From assembly GCA_964371655.1 (NCBI GenBank), contig CAYJOD010000095.1, positions 1 through 24,368 on the forward strand: a stretch of DNA of 24,368 nucleotides, in the 5' to 3' direction. Source of the stretch: CAZGSN01 sp964371655 (GTDB lineage: Bacteria > Desulfobacterota > Binatia > HRBIN30). Made by a program: the position numbers and the translations under genes. The notes beneath the pieces were generated by a model. The model was not told where the DNA came from. It did no database searches and was given only the letters and a program-made list of their open reading frames with translations. Position 1 is the stretch's first letter. Each line of letters begins with the position of its first letter. Shown piece after piece: positions 22,127 through 24,368 of this stretch.

Positions 22127-24017
22127 GTCCGATTGCATGTCGCAGCCGCTGCGTCTCTTCCACCCAATTGCCGACGTTCCAGCGGCCGAACACACCCATA
22201 CCGCCGAGCGGGTTGGAACCGTAGTAGACGGGAACGTGTACGAGCGACAGCCCCTGATGCGCAAAGGCTGCATCGAGCGCGCCGCGCAGCGTCTCGGGAG
22301 TGCGTCCGCCAGCGAAGGCCGCGACTCCGCCGATGGCGCGAGCCCAGGCGAGATAGTCCACCGCGACCGTGTCGCTGGTGGCGTGGGTGACGCCGTACTG
22401 AGCTTCTTGCAGGCCGGAGATCGCACCCATGCGCCGGTTGTCGAGCAGAACAATGCAGCCGCGCGCGCCGTGCTGAATGCCGTCGATGAGGATTTGTGGA
22501 TTCATGGTGAACGAGCCGTCGCCGCTGAGGGCCACGGCGTAGAACGGTTGCTTGGCCAGGGCGGTCGCCAACAACGCCGAGACGGCGAAGCCCATGTAGC
22601 TGGCACCGGTCTCGGTGAAGGTGCGGCCGAGACGATCGTCCTCGACGATTTGGAAGCCGTTGGCCTGGACGTCGCCGGCATCGAAAAAGGTGACGGCATC
22701 GTGTGCCCGCGCCCAGTCGGTCGCAATCTTGATGGCTGCCGGTTGTGTCAGTACGGCCTCGCCCCACACCGGGTCGGGCAGACACGGCTGTGCGTAGCGT
22801 TCGGCCTTGAACGCTTCCCAACGCACCTTCTGCTCGCTGCACGCACGCAGCCACGCCGACGCGCCCTGCCCTTTCGGTGGCAGCTTGCGAAGCTCGTCGA
22901 CGAGGCGCCGCAGAGTCAAAGGCGCATCTCCCAGCAGCGCCGTGGTGAGGTTGTAGTGCATGGCTGCCTGCACATCGGTGTTGATGTTCACCACCTGTTT
23001 CACCCCGGGGTAGCCGGTGCGTGAACAGTCGGACTGGCAGACGAAGCGCGTGCCGACCGCGACCAGTAAGTCGGCATGCTCCATCGCGTAGTTGCCGCTG
23101 ATCGATCCCTTCGAGCCGCCCACCGTCATATTGCGCGGGTGCGCGTACGGGATCACTCCGGAGACCAGGGGCGAGGTCACCGCCACGGCATCGGCGAGAT
23201 CCAAGAGCTCGAGCAACTCGGTGCCGGCCGTGCGTGCGCCGCCGCCGACCTTGACGACGACTCGCGCCGCCGCGTGCAACGCGGCCGCGATGGTTTGATA
23301 AACACCGTCATCGGCGGCGGCACCGAGACGCGGTGGCGTGCCGCACGGCAACTCGTCGAGATTGAAATCGCGCAAGCACGCCGCCTGCGTATTGAGCGGC
23401 ATCAGCAGATAGAACGGACCGCCGCGGTGTGGGTGATCGACGACATTGAGGCCGCGGCGCAACGCCGTGGACACGGCTTCGGGAGTGTGCAGGCAGTACG
23501 CGTCACCCAACGTGGCACACAGCCGCAGGTAGAGCTGCTGCTCCGCCTTGGGGATCTGCTGCATGTTGGGGCCTTCGTCCTGCGTCGTCTCATCTCCGTA
23601 AAGGTGCCAGACGCCCACGCCGTCACTGGCCGCCGCCAGCGAACCTGCCAACGCCTGTAGAGCGCCGGGACCAATCGACGTCACCACAGCAGCTTTCTCA
23701 CCGGTCACCCAGCGCAGCGCCATCGCCGCATGAGCGGCTTCGATTTCGTTGCGCACGCCGCAGCAGCGCACCACGCCGGCCTGCTCGTAGATCCGCAACA
23801 CTTCGCCGACCTCGGTCGAGCCATGGCCGAGCACGCACACAAAGGTGCGCACGTTCTGGCGCAGCAGACCGAGTACGATTGCTTCCGATACCGTGAGATC
23901 AGCGCGGCGCGGCAATGCCCCGCATGCCAAAGCCGCATCGATACTACCAGCGGCGGCAATCTGCGTCGCACGGGCGCTACGCGCTGCAGTTCGTTCGCTA
24001 CCTGCCTGGCTGCCCAT
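22122..24017 (-). CDS. IolD-like thiamine-diphosphate-dependent enzyme
   Basis: This protein has about 631 residues and the three-domain acetolactate-synthase fold. The catalytic Glu is E91 in VRNEIEAAHA, a central domain carries KVGGGARTAGTELLEL and ADLLVAVGTRF, and the diphosphate motif runs from GDGS (499-502) to N527. Length and the blocks LGHGSTEVGEVL and TSIGPGALQALAGSLA resemble IolD, the trihydroxycyclohexanedione hydrolase of inositol breakdown. No other inositol genes are present, so a related ring or keto-acid C-C cleavage is equally possible. The start is uncertain: ATG 24017 without a close ribosome site, or TTG 24053. The stop codon lies in the adjacent repeat. Confidence 0.88.
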   Translation of the reverse strand: MGSQAGSERTAARSARATQIAAAGSIDAALACGALPRRADLTVSEAIVLGLLRQNVRTFVCVLGHGSTEVGEVLRIYEQAGVVRCCGVRNEIEAAHAAMALRWVTGEKAAVVTSIGPGALQALAGSLAAASDGVGVWHLYGDETTQDEGPNMQQIPKAEQQLYLRLCATLGDAYCLHTPEAVSTALRRGLNVVDHPHRGGPFYLLMPLNTQAACLRDFNLDELPCGTPPRLGAAADDGVYQTIAAALHAAARVVVKVGGGARTAGTELLELLDLADAVAVTSPLVSGVIPYAHPRNMTVGGSKGSISGNYAMEHADLLVAVGTRFVCQSDCSRTGYPGVKQVVNINTDVQAAMHYNLTTALLGDAPLTLRRLVDELRKLPPKGQGASAWLRACSEQKVRWEAFKAERYAQPCLPDPVWGEAVLTQPAAIKIATDWARAHDAVTFFDAGDVQANGFQIVEDDRLGRTFTETGASYMGFAVSALLATALAKQPFYAVALSGDGSFTMNPQILIDGIQHGARGCIVLLDNRRMGAISGLQEAQYGVTHATSDTVAVDYLAWARAIGGVAAFAGGRTPETLRGALDAAFAHQGLSLVHVPVYYGSNPLGGMGVFGRWNVGNWVEETQRLRHAIGL

Positions 24018-24072
24018 GGGAATGGTTTGCCCACCAAGCAGAGTGCTGGTCAAGAGCGGCGTGGGTCAAGGT

Positions 24073-24272
24073 CAGGGCCACGGTAAAGTCGTCGACGGAG
24101 GCTGGAACCGAGGGAATCGCTCATTCCACACCCTGGCGGACGATCCGTCCGCGCCCAGCGCTTGCCTCAAACCCGGGCCCCGAGCGGAATATTATCGCGC
24201 GGGCGGCCCGCCCGCCTGCATCGGGACCTGGCTGGGCGCGCAGGCTCCGTGGACGACTTTGAGGTGACCCTG
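24073..24272. repeat. Inverted-repeat element with two internal hairpins (family J, copy 2)
   Basis: The outer arms are CAGGGCCACGGTAAAGTCG (from 24073) and the imperfect complement ending CCGTGGACGACTTT-GAGGTG-ACCCTG at 24247-24272. Inside are two compact perfect hairpins, GCGGACG/CGTCCGC at 24136-24152 and GCGGGCG/CGCCCGC at 24199-24215, each with a three-base loop. It lies upstream of the IolD-like gene and shares its left arm with 12704-12730. Confidence 0.78.
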
Positions 24273-24314
24273 GGGTCACGGTTGGACGGGTGTTGGCGGG
24301 GCTCATCGTGCTCA

Positions 24315-24368
24315 GCCCGAACAACTCAGTTGGAACCGCGGATGGACGCCGATGAACGCGGATAAGAC
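24315..24368. repeat. Family A element, left part (cut by window end)
   Basis: The last 54 bases repeat 2829-2882 with only two substitutions visible. The shared opening GCCCGAACAACTCAGTTGG lies outside the palindromic arm, so the two copies share a boundary. The right arm would lie beyond the window. Confidence 0.85.

Overview
The window is high-GC bacterial DNA with about two dozen genes on both strands in short runs, and no rRNA, tRNA, CRISPR array or transposase that I can see. The best guess for the source is an uncultured deltaproteobacterium-like lineage such as Candidatus Binatota. The reasons are a secreted Thr/Pro-repeat protein (11615-12523) whose C-terminal domain resembles one I associate with Binatia genomes, a short-chain dehydrogenase of the mycofactocin-coupled type, and gaps filled with long inverted repeats. 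This assignment is inference and no marker gene confirms it.

Layout. 1-1490: an AhpD/carboxymuconolactone-decarboxylase-like protein translationally coupled to a short-chain dehydrogenase. 1597-2763 (minus): a nitronate monooxygenase-type flavoprotein, convergent with them. 3145-4479 (minus): an orphan membrane histidine kinase, followed at 4525-4949 by remnants of two genes (RNB ribonuclease and LOG/TIGR00730 family). 5471-6804: wrbA and a pirin gene. 7148-8161: a DUF523-DUF1722 protein. 8357-8773: a small membrane protein. 9094-11357: two long glutathione-S-transferase-like paralogues. 11615-12523 (minus): the Thr/Pro-repeat secreted protein. 13102-13684 (minus): a PIN-domain toxin-antitoxin-like pair. 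13872-17559: DUF1993, SnoaL-like, CPBP protease, cysteine-rich and GNAT proteins. 17658-18248 (minus): an exported protein with two tandem secretin N-domain-like repeats and no pore domain. 18568-24017 (minus): an IolD-like thiamine-diphosphate enzyme, an aldehyde dehydrogenase and an IlvD/Edd dehydratase, plausibly one sugar-acid, polyol or inositol-type catabolic unit.

The most unusual content lies between the genes. Most gaps hold one or two imperfect inverted repeats, roughly 45-200 bp long, with no coding content. At least ten sequence families share this architecture, and several recur in the window. In the 18568-24017 cluster the spacers between genes are essentially nothing but such elements. 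The stop codons of four genes (nitronate monooxygenase, SnoaL-like, GNAT, thiamine-diphosphate enzyme) and the apparent start codon of the aldehyde dehydrogenase lie inside element ends. I regard this element layer, rather than any one protein, as the best candidate for something undescribed.
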